A stretch of 64,000 nt of DNA, taken from positions 1 through 64,000 of the forward strand of contig NZ_JAKIKS010000009.1 in the NCBI RefSeq assembly GCF_023284005.1. Direction: 5' to 3'. The stretch is from Shewanella surugensis (GTDB lineage: Bacteria; Pseudomonadota; Gammaproteobacteria; Enterobacterales; Shewanellaceae). Positions 44,179 to 54,393 of the stretch are shown in pieces. The notes under the pieces are model-generated. The model saw only the letters and a program-made list of their open reading frames with translations, was not told the origin of the DNA and searched no databases. Made by a program: the position numbers and the translations under genes. Each line of letters opens with the position of its first letter. Position 1 is the first letter of the stretch.

Positions 44179-47100
44179 GGTTAAGTGCTCACATTGGCTT
44201 TACTCTGACCCCATTAAATGTATCCGCTTTAATTTCAATGGCGTTAACGGCAACGGCTTTTGCCGTAACCGCTTTAATAGCAGTAGCTCGACAGGTGACT
44301 TTATGCCGTGTGGCTGTTTGCTGCATTCTAGCATCAGATCTGATATGCATTCAACGAGTCAGTGCCACAGAACAAGTGTCGACTCACCCTCAACCCCAGC
44401 GCAATCAGTCCTTAACCAACAGAATGTCGACAAACAAGGCAGTGAAGCAACCGACATTAGATCAACAAGTATTCGATCAAAAGACATTAACTCAGTCATT
44501 TTCAACCACGCTTTATCAAGTTAATACTGTTGATTGGTTGGTTGAACAATTACGTTTAGCCCTCGCAATAAGGCGAGACGATATTATGTTAGGGGCCTTA
44601 AACCGGCTGTTTGCCATTGATGAAAATAATCTTGATGGCCTATTTTATCAGGCTAATCGCTTCTTGCTGCTTGAAGATAGCGTCAATGCACAAGCGGTGA
44701 TGGAAAGGCTTAACCAGTTGGCTCCTGAATCGTTGCAAGCACAAAACTTAACGTCTCAGTTGTCTTTAAGGAATGAAAATAAACAAGCCTTTCAAACAGC
44801 GCGTTTATTTTCCCATGCAGGGCGATATGAACAGGCACTAGCAACTTATGACCGTTTATTTCCAAATGGCATGCCGACAGCGAGGTTGGCCTTGGAATAC
44901 CTAAAAGTTGAAGCAAAGATCGCCAGTCGTTGGCTTGGCGTTAAACAAAAATTGATGGCGTTAAATGCGCAATATCCCGATACGCCTGACTTTCAGTTAG
45001 CGTTAGCCGATCATCTATCACGGCGAGAGCCTAATAATCCATGGATGTTAGTCACCTATGAGCGTTTATCATTAAGAACTGATATCGGTCGTCAAGCCGC
45101 TTTATCTTGGATAGAGGCGCTTGATGAATTGCCTATTAGTAATGAATTACTTGAAAAATATATGTTTATCGAGGGGTATTACCCAGCGGATCTCGTGATT
45201 AATAAAGCGGCAACAGACGCTAGATTACGCTTAGCGAGAGAGACTGATCGTCGTCAAGACCCCACTTATTTGGCTAAATTAAGTGGCTTAGCGTTACTGG
45301 ATAAAGGTAAAACAGTGGCGGCGACTAAGAAACTAACCTATGCATTAACCACACGTCCGCGAGACGTCGATATTTTAGGGGGATTAGGTATGGCGGCGCT
45401 GCGTCGAGGTCAACATCAGCAAGCATTGATTTTTTTCAACCAAGCCCAAGAGAACGATAATGATCCCGATAATCGATCTAAATGGAAAAGCCTCATTGAT
45501 ACAGCAACCTATTGGGGGTTATTAGCGCAAGGCGATAGGGCTTTAGATAAGCAGCAGTACCTAAACGCGCAAGGCTATTATCAAAATGCCATTAAGCGCC
45601 AGCCGGAAACATTAGAGGGCTTGAATCGATTAGCGCAATTATATGTGAGTGATAAACAGTATTCCCAAGCCGATATGATGTATATGCAGGTGCTCAAACG
45701 CACGTCTTTAAATGAAACGGCGCTGGTGGGCAGAATGGACATTCTGCTGCTGCAAGATAAAAGCCTCAGTCCTTTACTTGAGCAATATTCTGCCGCTCAG
45801 CATAGGGTAATTAAGCGTAAAGTAAGGGCATTGCAGATCACTCAATGGAGTGATGAGCTGCAAAGTGCCTTAAAGACAAGTGATCTTAACGTTGCTCAAC
45901 AGCGTGTCGATACCTTGTTAGCATTGGGAGGGCAGTCCCCTTGGGTGAAACTGGATATGGCGAATGCACTGGTGATATTGGGGCAAAAGCCGAAAGCCAA
46001 TGCGCTAATGAAGCAGTGGGCTTCAGGTGCAATGATTGAGACGGAAAGATCATCACCGAGTCGTGCAGAGATGCTGTTTGCTTATGGGTTATATTTATCT
46101 GGGCAAGGACAAACGGCCGAAGCTATTAACACGTTGGAGAGGATCAGTCCTGCTCAACGCACGTCTGCCATGCAAAGTAATTTAACCCGTTTAAAAGTGG
46201 ATAAGGCTTTATCTCAAGTTGAGCAGACATGGGAACATCATCCGCAGCAAACACGCTTAGAACTCACCGCGCTTGAAAAAGCCTACAGTGAGGACATTGA
46301 TGTGCAGATCCGACTGGCATCGTTATGGCTGAGGCTGGAGGCTAAGGGCTTTGAAGCTAACGGCCTTGCCACTAAATACATTGACACTAAGGACGTTGAA
46401 ACTGGGCGCTTAGCAACAGCAGATTTAGTGGTCAATAATAAAGAAAAGCGCAACTCAATAAAGAATAATCAATATTATGATAAAGGGCAGCAATTACTCG
46501 CTCAATTACAATCAGATCTCACTTGGGCCACCTCGAGGCAGCTTCGCTATGGTGAATTACTCTTACAAGTACAGAATTTTCAACAGTTTGATGATTGGTT
46601 AAATCAGTGGCAACCTCAATCTTTATCGATGACAGAGAACAGTGAGCGACAGGCACTTATTCAACAAAGGGTTATGGTGCAGGCTGATAGTGCTTTTACA
46701 CTGAAAAATTATCATCAAGCCGAGGCATTATATGCTCAAGCCATCGCTCAAAAGGGCCCGCTATTACACGATGGAGAATTAGGGCTATTGCAATCCTATG
46801 TGGCATTGAATAACGAGCAAGCGGGGAGTGTATTGAGTGACAAACTGTACCGAGAGCGAGCGCAATTAACCTCGGCGCAGCGGATCACGTTGGCTGACAT
46901 TGCACATCAACAAGGCAATATCGTCCAAACCCAGAGATTATTGGCTTCCTTGCTGAAAAACGATGATCTGGATGCGATTGATTACCGTGAGGCCATGAAA
47001 GTCGCGCTGGATATTGAGAATGAGGCGTTAGCAAAAGAAATGGGCGCTAGGGCTTTATACCGCAATAAGCTCGAGTCTCAAGTACCGCAAGTCATCACTC

Positions 47101-48245
47101 GGCCACCTTTAAGGCATCTTTATGATAATGCCGAGGATAATTGGCTAACGCGAAATGTCAAAACCGACATTGATCGATTGCAAGACCGTTATGATGGACA
47201 TATCACCTTTGGATTGGATTATGGTGGTAGAGACGGGGCCAATAAGTTTACGCAAATTCCCATTGAAGCGCGTATTCCCATACCTGATTATTATGGGCAT
47301 TTATTAGTGCGATTAGATCAAGTGTATTTGGCGTCGGGGGATATTCGTTATTACGACAAGGCGCGGAATGAAGATACTGTTTTAATTGATCAAACTGATA
47401 CGGGAACGGCTCTTGGGATCGGTTGGGAGGCGGATACTTGGCTGGCCGATTTGGGCGTCACTCCGATTGGATTTGCTCATAGTACTTGGGTTGGGGGCAT
47501 AAAGGGTCGAGGCGATTTACAAGATTGGTCATGGACCGGAGTGGCTTCTCGAAGAGCGTTAACCAGTACGATTTTGTCTTATGGTGGCCTTACCGTGCCA
47601 CCCAGTACGAGTGATCCTGTTGGAATCCAATGGGGTGGTGTGGTGAGTACAGGGGTGAAATTGAATACCAGTTTCGATGTGGGCGGGCCTTTTGGCGTGT
47701 GGACCAGCACTCAATATCATCAACTCACAGGCGTTGATGTTGCCGATAACACGCGTGTGGGGTTATTAACCGGAGGGTATTATAAATGGATTAACACAGA
47801 GGATGAACGTTTAAGTTCAGGGATTAATCTGATGTATTTACAATATGATAAGAACTTAAGGGAATATACCTTAACCCATGGCGGTTATTACAGTCCACAA
47901 CGCTATTTTTCAGTGTCTTTGCCGATTAATTATTACGGGCGTTATCAAGACACTTGGGCCTATTGGTTACGGGCGTCAGTGTCTCAATCGTGGTCTCAAG
48001 AAGACACTCCTTATTTAACCTCCATTCCGGCTTCGTCTGGAGGAGGATTAGGCTACTCGCTATTAGGGGCAGTTGAAAAGAGAGTCAGTAAAAAGTGGTA
48101 CATTGGTGCATCCGTTGATATCGAACGTTCAGATTTTTATGAGCCCAATCATTTTATTCTCTATGCCCGTTATACCTTTAATGATCGCTGGCAACGTATC
48201 CCGGCTCCGCCTACGCCCCCGATTTTATACAGTGATTTTGATTAG
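44166..48245 (+). CDS. bcsC: BcsC cellulose export outer-membrane protein
   Basis: About 1359 residues from ATG 44166 (a TTG at 44154 is an alternative), overlapping the bcsZ end. A signal-like hydrophobic stretch (residues ~20–60) is unusually long. Then tetratricopeptide repeats over ~900 residues (e.g. GLGMAALRRGQHQQALIFFNQAQ) and a C-terminal 16-strand beta-barrel starting about residue 1010 (YDGHITFGLDYGGRDGANKF) and ending in ILYSDFD after YARYTFNDRWQR. It forms the outer-membrane exit for cellulose. Last bcs gene. Confidence 0.93.
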   Translation: MFSMRLSAHIGFTLTPLNVSALISMALTATAFAVTALIAVARQVTLCRVAVCCILASDLICIQRVSATEQVSTHPQPQRNQSLTNRMSTNKAVKQPTLDQQVFDQKTLTQSFSTTLYQVNTVDWLVEQLRLALAIRRDDIMLGALNRLFAIDENNLDGLFYQANRFLLLEDSVNAQAVMERLNQLAPESLQAQNLTSQLSLRNENKQAFQTARLFSHAGRYEQALATYDRLFPNGMPTARLALEYLKVEAKIASRWLGVKQKLMALNAQYPDTPDFQLALADHLSRREPNNPWMLVTYERLSLRTDIGRQAALSWIEALDELPISNELLEKYMFIEGYYPADLVINKAATDARLRLARETDRRQDPTYLAKLSGLALLDKGKTVAATKKLTYALTTRPRDVDILGGLGMAALRRGQHQQALIFFNQAQENDNDPDNRSKWKSLIDTATYWGLLAQGDRALDKQQYLNAQGYYQNAIKRQPETLEGLNRLAQLYVSDKQYSQADMMYMQVLKRTSLNETALVGRMDILLLQDKSLSPLLEQYSAAQHRVIKRKVRALQITQWSDELQSALKTSDLNVAQQRVDTLLALGGQSPWVKLDMANALVILGQKPKANALMKQWASGAMIETERSSPSRAEMLFAYGLYLSGQGQTAEAINTLERISPAQRTSAMQSNLTRLKVDKALSQVEQTWEHHPQQTRLELTALEKAYSEDIDVQIRLASLWLRLEAKGFEANGLATKYIDTKDVETGRLATADLVVNNKEKRNSIKNNQYYDKGQQLLAQLQSDLTWATSRQLRYGELLLQVQNFQQFDDWLNQWQPQSLSMTENSERQALIQQRVMVQADSAFTLKNYHQAEALYAQAIAQKGPLLHDGELGLLQSYVALNNEQAGSVLSDKLYRERAQLTSAQRITLADIAHQQGNIVQTQRLLASLLKNDDLDAIDYREAMKVALDIENEALAKEMGARALYRNKLESQVPQVITRPPLRHLYDNAEDNWLTRNVKTDIDRLQDRYDGHITFGLDYGGRDGANKFTQIPIEARIPIPDYYGHLLVRLDQVYLASGDIRYYDKARNEDTVLIDQTDTGTALGIGWEADTWLADLGVTPIGFAHSTWVGGIKGRGDLQDWSWTGVASRRALTSTILSYGGLTVPPSTSDPVGIQWGGVVSTGVKLNTSFDVGGPFGVWTSTQYHQLTGVDVADNTRVGLLTGGYYKWINTEDERLSSGINLMYLQYDKNLREYTLTHGGYYSPQRYFSVSLPINYYGRYQDTWAYWLRASVSQSWSQEDTPYLTSIPASSGGGLGYSLLGAVEKRVSKKWYIGASVDIERSDFYEPNHFILYARYTFNDRWQRIPAPPTPPILYSDFD

Positions 48246-48363
48246 CTTATGTCTTTTTTTTGTATTGAGGGTTATATGCTGCTGATCATAAAAAAAATGA
48301 CTTTCATCTTTTGCAAAAAATGGGATACTAACGAAAAATAACACCGATTTTGAGGGTGCCAAC

Positions 48364-48720
48364 ATGGCTGAAGAAACCATTTTTAGTAAAATTATTCGAC
48401 GTGAAATACCCACCGACATTCTTTATCAAGATGAATTAGTCACCGCATTTAAGGATATTAATCCTCAAGCACCGACGCATATACTCATTATTCCGAATCA
48501 CCTGATTCCCACCTGTAATGATGTTAAAGCTTCCGATGAAAAAGCCTTAGGCCGCATGATCACTGTGGCGGCAAAATTGGCCGCTGAGGCGGGAATAGCA
48601 GCAGAGGGTTATCGTTTGATTATGAATTGCAATCAGCATGGCGGTCAAGAAGTTTACCATATTCATATGCACCTGTTAGGTGGAGAGGCGCTGGGACCTA
48701 TGTTGAATACGTGCAAGTAA
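48364..48720 (+). CDS. hinT: HIT-family purine nucleoside phosphoramidase HinT
   Basis: 118 residues. The histidine-triad motif is [11 protein letters not shown] (HxHxHxx) near residues 99–109; [26 protein letters not shown] at the N terminus is standard for HinT. It hydrolyses adenosine phosphoramidates. Lies just before ycfL, the same order as the E. coli hinT-ycfL-lpoB block. Confidence 0.93.
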   Translation: MAEETIFSKIIRREIPTDILYQDELVTAFKDINPQAPTHILIIPNHLIPTCNDVKASDEKALGRMITVAAKLAAEAGIAAEGYRLIMNCNQHGGQEVYHIHMHLLGGEALGPMLNTCK

Positions 48721-48914
48721 ACGAACTTAGCTTCAAGCGCAGCAGTAATGGCTTTTTCATGGGCTCCTTTTTGAGTGTAAAAGAGGATAGCTAAGCCTTT
48801 AATGGCATTTTGTTTTGTTTATTTTGATAAAAAACAGGAGGGTAAAGTTAAAATAGGCTAATCTGAAAAGAGTAGTGAGTGTTAAAGCATATCAATAACA
48901 AGGAATGCAGACAA

Positions 48915-49304
48915 ATGAAAAAATTATTTTTTATTTTATTAGTTGGCTTGATGTTGGGGGGCTGTTCAACAAACACCGCTGGGATCTTAGCAAGCTCTAC
49001 GGGTGATTTAAAGATTGATAGTCCGGCTTTTGCCCAAAAAGTCAAAGTTGATCAATTAAAAATGCGCGGTCAAGGCGGCTCTTTAGAAGGGGTTTCGACT
49101 GTGATCAGTAAAATTTCAACGGATCAACACCTACAATATAAATTTACTTGGTATGATGGCACCGGTTTTACGGTCGATGATGAAACCCGAGGTTGGCAGC
49201 CGTTAACCCTGCATGGCAAAGAGAGTAAACAAGTCAGCTCAGTGGCGCCTGGCATTAATGCGTTATGGTTCGAATTTTATGTGCGAGAAGCACACTCAAA
49301 TTAG
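48915..49304 (+). CDS. YcfL-like DUF1425 lipoprotein
   Basis: 129 residues from ATG 48915; lipoprotein signal ends LMLGGCS, Cys near residue 18. Mature region contains LKIDSPAFAQKVKVDQLK and YKFTWYDGTGFTVDDETRGWQPLTLHGKES-like text (positions 49138–49220), the DUF1425/YcfL pattern. It follows hinT, as in E. coli. The expected lpoB partner is not present downstream. A terminator follows directly. Confidence 0.82.
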   Translation: MKKLFFILLVGLMLGGCSTNTAGILASSTGDLKIDSPAFAQKVKVDQLKMRGQGGSLEGVSTVISKISTDQHLQYKFTWYDGTGFTVDDETRGWQPLTLHGKESKQVSSVAPGINALWFEFYVREAHSN

Positions 49305-49339
49305 CAACTCGATCGGGCTATTGAGGCATTGATTATCGT

Positions 49340-49372
49340 AAACCAACGATGTTTATATCGTTGGTTTTTTTA
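49340..49372 (+). terminator. Terminator after ycfL-like gene
   Basis: AAACCAACGAT-GTTTAT-ATCGTTGGTTT hairpin with a T run immediately after. Confidence 0.9.
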
Positions 49373-49559
49373 TTGCCTAATTCCTATGTAAAGATAAAAC
49401 AGCTCTTGTTTTACATAAGCTTACTTTCGGCATTCAGCATACATTCAGCTTGATGCTGCTTTACTATGGTCATAGCAAACGAAAGGTCAATGCGTTTATT
49501 TCGCTATTTTTTATTGTATTGCTGTTTGCTGTCTTTCTTCTAATGATGAGGATGACCTT

Positions 49560-49664
49560 ATGAAACTGAAACGTATTTTTTTTACCTTGGTTGTGCTGGT
49601 AACCACACTATCATTATCAGCTTGCATGATCGTCCCTTTGCACGGACCGCATCGCTTTCATTAA
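49560..49664 (+). CDS. Very small lipoprotein
   Basis: 34 residues: a hydrophobic signal (MKLKRIFFTLVVLVTTLS) and lipobox LSLSAC at residue 22, followed by MIVPLHGPHRFH. The ATG is preceded by TGAGGATGACC. It is too short to classify; the perfect lipobox and the clean ribosome site argue for a real gene. Resembles small His-rich gammaproteobacterial lipoproteins found near hypothetical genes. Confidence is moderate because it is short. Confidence 0.6.
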   Translation: MKLKRIFFTLVVLVTTLSLSACMIVPLHGPHRFH

Positions 49665-49765
49665 TCTGGTTATGATACTGAATGGCTCGCACTCTTTAAT
49701 AGTATGAAGGCTTAATGATATAAGTATTAAGTTGTCTATGTCAGAAGTATGATGTTTTTGTAAGT

Positions 49766-49790
49766 AAAAAATAGCCTCGGCTATTTTTTT
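49766..49790 (+). terminator. Terminator hairpin
   Basis: AAAAATAGCC-TC-GGCTATTTTTTT, a stem rich in A/T at its base with a T-run. It follows the small lipoprotein gene by about 100 bases. Confidence 0.75.
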
Positions 49791-49856
49791 CGTTAAATTT
49801 TAATGTGTTAAGCTCTTGAACTGCCACTCGCTCTTGTTCTCATTTTAATTATAAAA

Positions 49857-50658
49857 GTGAGTGGTGCTAAGAGGACTGCTGGTCCTAATGATGTTCGTTT
49901 ATCACTAAATAATAATCTTGTGCTTCTTCCTGTCAGTTTGACACCATATTATTCCAATACACATCAGTCACTCTTATGGGGTAATTTAAATCAAGAACGA
50001 GTGTGTTTCCTTGGTTTCAGTTTATCTGATAGAAGTAGTGTTACGTTTGAATATAGCGTCTTTTTGTTGATATATTAGCAGAGCTAACTTCAGGGTTTGT
50101 TGGTGACAATGATGGGTATGTTAATTTTTACCTCCACAGTATAGGTTTAATAATAAGAAAATTGGAGGTTATTTGATCGTGACCGCTTCTGGGAAAGGGC
50201 ATGTAATCCTTGAAATCATGTAGGATGATTGGTGGGAAAAGTTCAATATTGAATCAATAAGTGACTTTAAAATAGCAAGAAATTTTATCATTAATCACAA
50301 TACTAATAATGTCATATTTGAGCTATAACATTTTGATGAAAGATTCTATGAAGAAGTGTTTAAGTCACGAAATGATACTGCAGAACAGCGTAGAAAACGA
50401 TTAGAAATAGCAGATCCCAAGCCTAAAAAAGTATATTGTAAGGTAGCCCTATTTTTGCGTAATGTTGATGTCGTTGCTGAAGTTTTAGAACGTGCTAGTG
50501 ATCAGTGTGCTTTATGCAAGAAAGAGGCTCCTGTTGTTAGAGTAAAAGGTGATACTCCGTATCTTGATGCTTATTCACAAAATGAGTCTGCAGTAAAAGC
50601 CTATGAAAGGGCTGGGTTCACACCTTCACTGATAGAAATGAAGCTGAAGCTGGAATAG
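49857..50658 (+). pseudogene. Degraded HNH-type restriction endonuclease gene fused to a GNAT tail
   Basis: The reading frame shifts near 50070 and has in-frame stops at 50221 (TAG) and 50326 (TAA), then stays open to 50658. The joined protein ends in FLRNVDVVAEVLERASDQCALCKKEAPVVRVKGDTPYL, the first half of an HNH domain (two CxxC ligands), but the usual EVHH is missing. Instead it runs into DAYSQNESAVKAYERAGFTPSLIEMK, the typical C terminus of a GNAT acetyltransferase. A deletion has joined two genes. A 303-base fragment from 50356 could still be read, but I doubt it is functional. Confidence 0.7.
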
Positions 50659-50805
50659 TGAAGTTAATACCCTCTATTCGAATACCCTTTATTCGAATAT
50701 AATCTTAGGAATATCATTGACGTTACGTGTATTATTTTAAACAATGGCTTCTCCAGAAGGTATAATCGATTTTATTAAAATCTAGGATAATGTTAAGGGA
50801 TTAAC

Positions 50806-51282
50806 GTGCTACAGTTCATCAAAATATGGGGATTACTCTTTTTCGGGTGTGTCTTATCGGGCTGTACGCACACCAACTCAGCCGATGAAACGGCATATGT
50901 GAATACTCATATAGTCATTGAAAGAAAGCATTATTATCCATGGGAAACCGATATTGGTTATTCACAAGTGGTCAAAGTGAATAACACCTTATATCTATCA
51001 GGGATGACAAGCGAAAAAGCCACGTTTGACTCTCAAATGGATGATATTTATCGTTCGATAAAGACAATTTTGGCTGACTATAATGTCGGAATGGACGCTA
51101 TCGTTAAGGAGGTTATCTTTACCACCAATATCGAAAAGTTGAAGCAGCTTATTCCAAGAAGAAAGGCTTATTTCTTCTCTCTTGGTCATCACTCATATCC
51201 CGCTGCAACTTGGGTTGAAGTTAATCAGTTATGGAGTCCATCTCATTTACTCGAAGTGGAAGTGATTGCCGTTCTGCCATGA
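50806..51282 (+). CDS. RidA-family protein with lipoprotein signal
   Basis: 158 residues. N-terminal lipobox FGCVLSGCTHT places the Cys near residue 20. The RidA/YjgF domain begins near residue 38: YSQVVKVNNTLYLSGMTSEKATF, then MDAIVKEVIFTTNIEKLKQLI and PAATWVEVNQLWSPSHLLEVEVIAVLP, where the family normally has Arg105 in the (T/S)R(T/S) and GIT/CVxV contexts. The Arg is replaced by Thr/Trp in this region, so deaminase activity is uncertain. Lipid-anchored RidA proteins are uncommon. Confidence 0.78.
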   Translation: MLQFIKIWGLLFFGCVLSGCTHTNSADETAYVNTHIVIERKHYYPWETDIGYSQVVKVNNTLYLSGMTSEKATFDSQMDDIYRSIKTILADYNVGMDAIVKEVIFTTNIEKLKQLIPRRKAYFFSLGHHSYPAATWVEVNQLWSPSHLLEVEVIAVLP

Positions 51283-51377
51283 CATTGACCTGTATTGTCA
51301 TGTGCTTGGTAACGATGCGATTTGATTACTTTGAAGTTGAGATGTGATCATCATTATATTGTGGAGTTTAAATCAAA

Positions 51378-52445
51378 ATGAAAAGAGGGTTGAAAGGGAT
51401 CATTGGATTAATGGGGTTTTTTATGATGAGTCCTTCAGTTGCAGAATTAATTATATTAGCTTCCCCGCCTGAGCATGATACATATTATGATGAAATGCAG
51501 AGGGGGATCATCGATTTTCAAATTAATTACGCTAAAAAAATCATAAAAAATGGTGATGAGGTACTGGTGTTAAGCACAAAGACGCTTTTCCCAGAATATG
51601 CCGATGCGTTGGGATCAAACCGCGTAATGATTGCGCCAATGTCGGACATCTGGATGCGTGATTTCACCCTGGTTAACCCCGATGATCCGGTCATGTTTCG
51701 CTATACTGCGGCGGGGCAAGGAGGGGGTAAAGAAGGTCAAATTCAAGCTGATGACGTACAGGATACCTTTTATCAAGTAGTCAAAAAAGCAGGACTTCAT
51801 TTTAAAAGCTCAGAACTTTTAGATGACGGCGGAAATTTTGTCAGTGATTATGCTGGAAATGGGGTGATCAGCAGTAAATTCCTGCAAGATAATCAGCTGA
51901 CTGAAAAACAAGCGCGTAAAAAATTAAAGGCTTTATTAGGCGTAAAACATATTGCGTTTATAGAGGCTGATGAACAGGGTGGGTTAGAGCATGCCGATGG
52001 TGTGGTGAGTTTTATTGGCCCCAATACACTGGCGATTAATGCTTATCCTGAAGACCCACAATATGCTGCGCAATTAAAGGCGGATTTAATGGCACAATTG
52101 CCTGAGGTTAAGCTTGTCGAAATCACCACCCCTTATGATGGCAGTCAGATTTATGATAAACGTTTTGGATCGGCGTGCGGCTTGTATATCAATATGCTAG
52201 TGACAAAAAAGAGAATATATTTGCCTCAGTTTGGCATTCCACAAGATAAACTGGCATTGCAGCAGGTGCGAGCGGTGACTTCTAAAGACGTTATTCCAGT
52301 CTCTTCCTCTCAGGTATGCCATATGGGCGGCGGGGTGCGCTGCATGTCGTTACAACTGCGCGGTGAGAATGCTCGAAAGTTATTGGATTATGCAAAAAAA
52401 GTATCTGACAAAAAGCAGGCGACTTCTGGCGACTTAATGAAATAA
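51378..52445 (+). CDS. Exported agmatine deiminase-type (PAD_porph) enzyme
   Basis: 355 residues with a signal peptide (residues ~1–22, MMSPSVAE). The guanidino-deiminase fold has DIWMRDFTLVN (residue ~92), a key LLDDGGNF Asp motif (~152), LEHADGVVSFIG (~206) and the nucleophilic Cys in HMGGGVRCMSLQ near residue 318. The family includes agmatine deiminase and peptidyl-arginine deiminases. The substrate is uncertain, as family members are usually cytoplasmic. It is a single-gene unit followed by a broken GNAT gene 60 bases away. Confidence 0.85.
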   Translation: MKRGLKGIIGLMGFFMMSPSVAELIILASPPEHDTYYDEMQRGIIDFQINYAKKIIKNGDEVLVLSTKTLFPEYADALGSNRVMIAPMSDIWMRDFTLVNPDDPVMFRYTAAGQGGGKEGQIQADDVQDTFYQVVKKAGLHFKSSELLDDGGNFVSDYAGNGVISSKFLQDNQLTEKQARKKLKALLGVKHIAFIEADEQGGLEHADGVVSFIGPNTLAINAYPEDPQYAAQLKADLMAQLPEVKLVEITTPYDGSQIYDKRFGSACGLYINMLVTKKRIYLPQFGIPQDKLALQQVRAVTSKDVIPVSSSQVCHMGGGVRCMSLQLRGENARKLLDYAKKVSDKKQATSGDLMK

Positions 52446-52502
52446 ATTTTTATAAGTGATGTGGTGATTATTATTTTCATCCTGAAGATCAAGGAAGTGA
52501 TG

Positions 52503-53058
52503 ATGACAGTGAGGCAAATGACATTACAGGATGTCGAACGGGTGAGTGAAGTGTGTTTAGCCAGTTTTATGGATGCTGTGGCTGGCACATTGTCTGATAA
52601 AGGGATCGCAACCTTCACTAAGATTGCATCTATTGAATCGTTTAAAAAGCGAATGCAGGAGAATAATACCTTTTTTGTGTATGAACAGGCGATTGAAGAT
52701 AATAAGCAGTCTACTCAAAGAGAAGGTCACGCAGCCAGATCATCAAGGCATATCGGCAGTAAAAGAAGTCATGGGCCTATTAGAACTTAAAGAAAATAAG
52801 CATATTGCCATGTTATTTTTGTGTCCAAGTGTGCAAAGAAAAGGGCTCGGTCGGGCACTCATTGCCGCAGTGTGCCAGCATGCATGGCAACATTCATCAA
52901 CAAGTACTCAGGTCGACAGAGTACCTCAACGAGACCCGTTAACAGTGAGTGCTTCGCTAACGTCAGTCCCCGCTTACATGCGTTACGGTTTTAAGGTGGC
53001 AGGGGAGATTGCTGAATCAGAAGGGCTAAAATTTCAGCCTATGGTGTTGACCTTTTAA
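52503..53058 (+). pseudogene. GNAT acetyltransferase gene broken by a frameshift
   Basis: The N-terminal half (52503 to about 52700) reads MTVRQMTLQDVERVSEVCLASFMDAVAG and SFKKRMQENNTFFVYEQAIED. The rest is in the +1 frame, with GLLELKENKHIAMLFLCPSVQRKGLGRALI, which carries the acetyl-CoA loop QRKGLG, then VSASLTSVPAYMRYGFKVAGEIAE, ending at 53058. The two frames overlap, so a single-base change in about 52690–52760 separates them. If the change is a sequencing error the gene would be intact. Confidence 0.8.
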
Positions 53059-53191
53059 GGATAGGTTTTCGTTGTTTAAGGTATAAATTCGAGTTGAATT
53101 GATTGTATATTGCTTGTGAACCAAAGTGTTATATTCTAGATTTAACCGATGAGTTGTCGGTGTAAATTAAACAGGGAAAGGAAAGTTGATT

Positions 53192-53671
53192 ATGGAAAAG
53201 AGTAAAAGATATATATTTGCCGCTTTAGGCATACTGCTTTTGTCGGGTTGTGGTTCGCCTCGCTATACCGCAAAACCCATAGAGGCACTGACTAATCAAG
53301 TTGATATCGTGATTATTAACGATGAAGCGACACGGGAGGGGTTTCTAGAAACAATGGAGTCATGGCTAACGGAGCACCATTATCAGTATACAGTGCAATC
53401 TGAAGGTGAGAAACATGACTTAAATAAGTTAACGTTGGAGTATGAAGGCCACTGGACTTGGGATTTGGCTTTGTATTTGAAACGTGCTGAAATTAAGGCG
53501 TTTCAGCATGGCCAAAGAGTGGGTGAGGTGGATTTTAAGGTCCCTTATACCGCGAACCCCAATAAATTTGGCAATGCAGAGAAACGGATCCGTTTTATGA
53601 TGGATGCGCTGTTTGGCCAAATCACCGCCGAAGAAGCCACTCAAAAAGCCAATTCATCCAGCGATGGTTAG
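53192..53671 (+). CDS. Sbal_3080-type lipoprotein
   Basis: 159 residues from ATG 53192 (MEKSKRYIF), with AGGAAAG just upstream; the TTG at 53186 is less likely. Lipobox LLLSGCG puts the Cys near residue 20. The body has IINDEATREGFLETMESWLTEH and FKVPYTANPNKFGNAEKRIRFMMDALFG, which matches the Sbal_3080 family of Shewanella lipoproteins of unknown function. It is the last core gene before the repeat-bracketed island. Confidence 0.82.
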   Translation: MEKSKRYIFAALGILLLSGCGSPRYTAKPIEALTNQVDIVIINDEATREGFLETMESWLTEHHYQYTVQSEGEKHDLNKLTLEYEGHWTWDLALYLKRAEIKAFQHGQRVGEVDFKVPYTANPNKFGNAEKRIRFMMDALFGQITAEEATQKANSSSDG

Positions 53672-53706
53672 CTGACTCAAACTCGCAGCGATGGTTAATA
53701 GTTGAT

Positions 53707-54095
53707 TTGGCCTTTATCTATCATCTTCAGTGAGGCTAAATTCGTGAGTTTCCAATCACACAGGGGTATTGGATATTAAGCTTCGCTTAATGGAAGGTCG
53801 TGGATTCCCATCCACACTGGGCCAAAAGGGGATCTACAGCAATCCCCTCTTGGAACACCTTTGCCGCCCCTAGCGGAGTGAAATGCATTGGTTAGTGCCT
53901 TGTTATTATGAAGTAAATAACTAACTTTTCCGATGCTACATCCCTATAGCCCGAAAATTAAACAGACATCCTTGTCTGTTTTACGTTATTTATTCCAACG
54001 AACATCGGCCACTCCGATGGGGATCTTAAAACAAAGATAACAGCAGGGTATTTCTTCGATTTAAGGTGTTTTTGATACAGGGTCATTAAAGAGGT
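53707..54095 (+). repeat. Structured repeat, copy A (forward)
   Basis: Hairpins in order: GTGA...TCAC near 53743–53760, ATTAAGC-TTC-GCTTAAT at 53775–53791, GTGGAT-TCCC-ATCCAC at 53800–53815, and AGGGGAT-8 bases-ATCCCCT at 53827–53848. A second conserved block, CACTCCGATGGGGATC, at about 54010–54026, followed by AAAACAAAGATAACAGCAGGG and TTTCTTCGATTTAAGGTGTTTTTGATAC, ends it. Copies B, C and a partial copy D recur up to 61.8 kb. No protein-coding frame is conserved. Confidence 0.75.
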
Positions 54096-54393
54096 AGTTT
54101 ATTCTCCAGCCTATGAGCGTTTATGCATATTTATTAGCGCCTATAAATACTTATATGAGAACACGGGTCACATTTTTGGCATTGAAGTGCGCTTTTAGTG
54201 GAATAAGAGTCAAGATTAACTTCCTTTAATTTGTATCAATATATTAACGTGTTGTTTGTTTTAAGGTTGGCTTATACGTTTGTTTATACGGCACTGGCTT
54301 AGAGATGTCGATGAGTTTGATAAAAATGAGTCGTGAGAAAGGTTGCCTTGTTGCAATTGAATAAGCTGTTATTTTCACTCAAATGGACCTGCA

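Noticed and set aside
49857-50078. 73-codon frame as an independent gene
   Set aside because: It is continued by the downstream frame after a frameshift, so it is better read as part of the HNH pseudogene.
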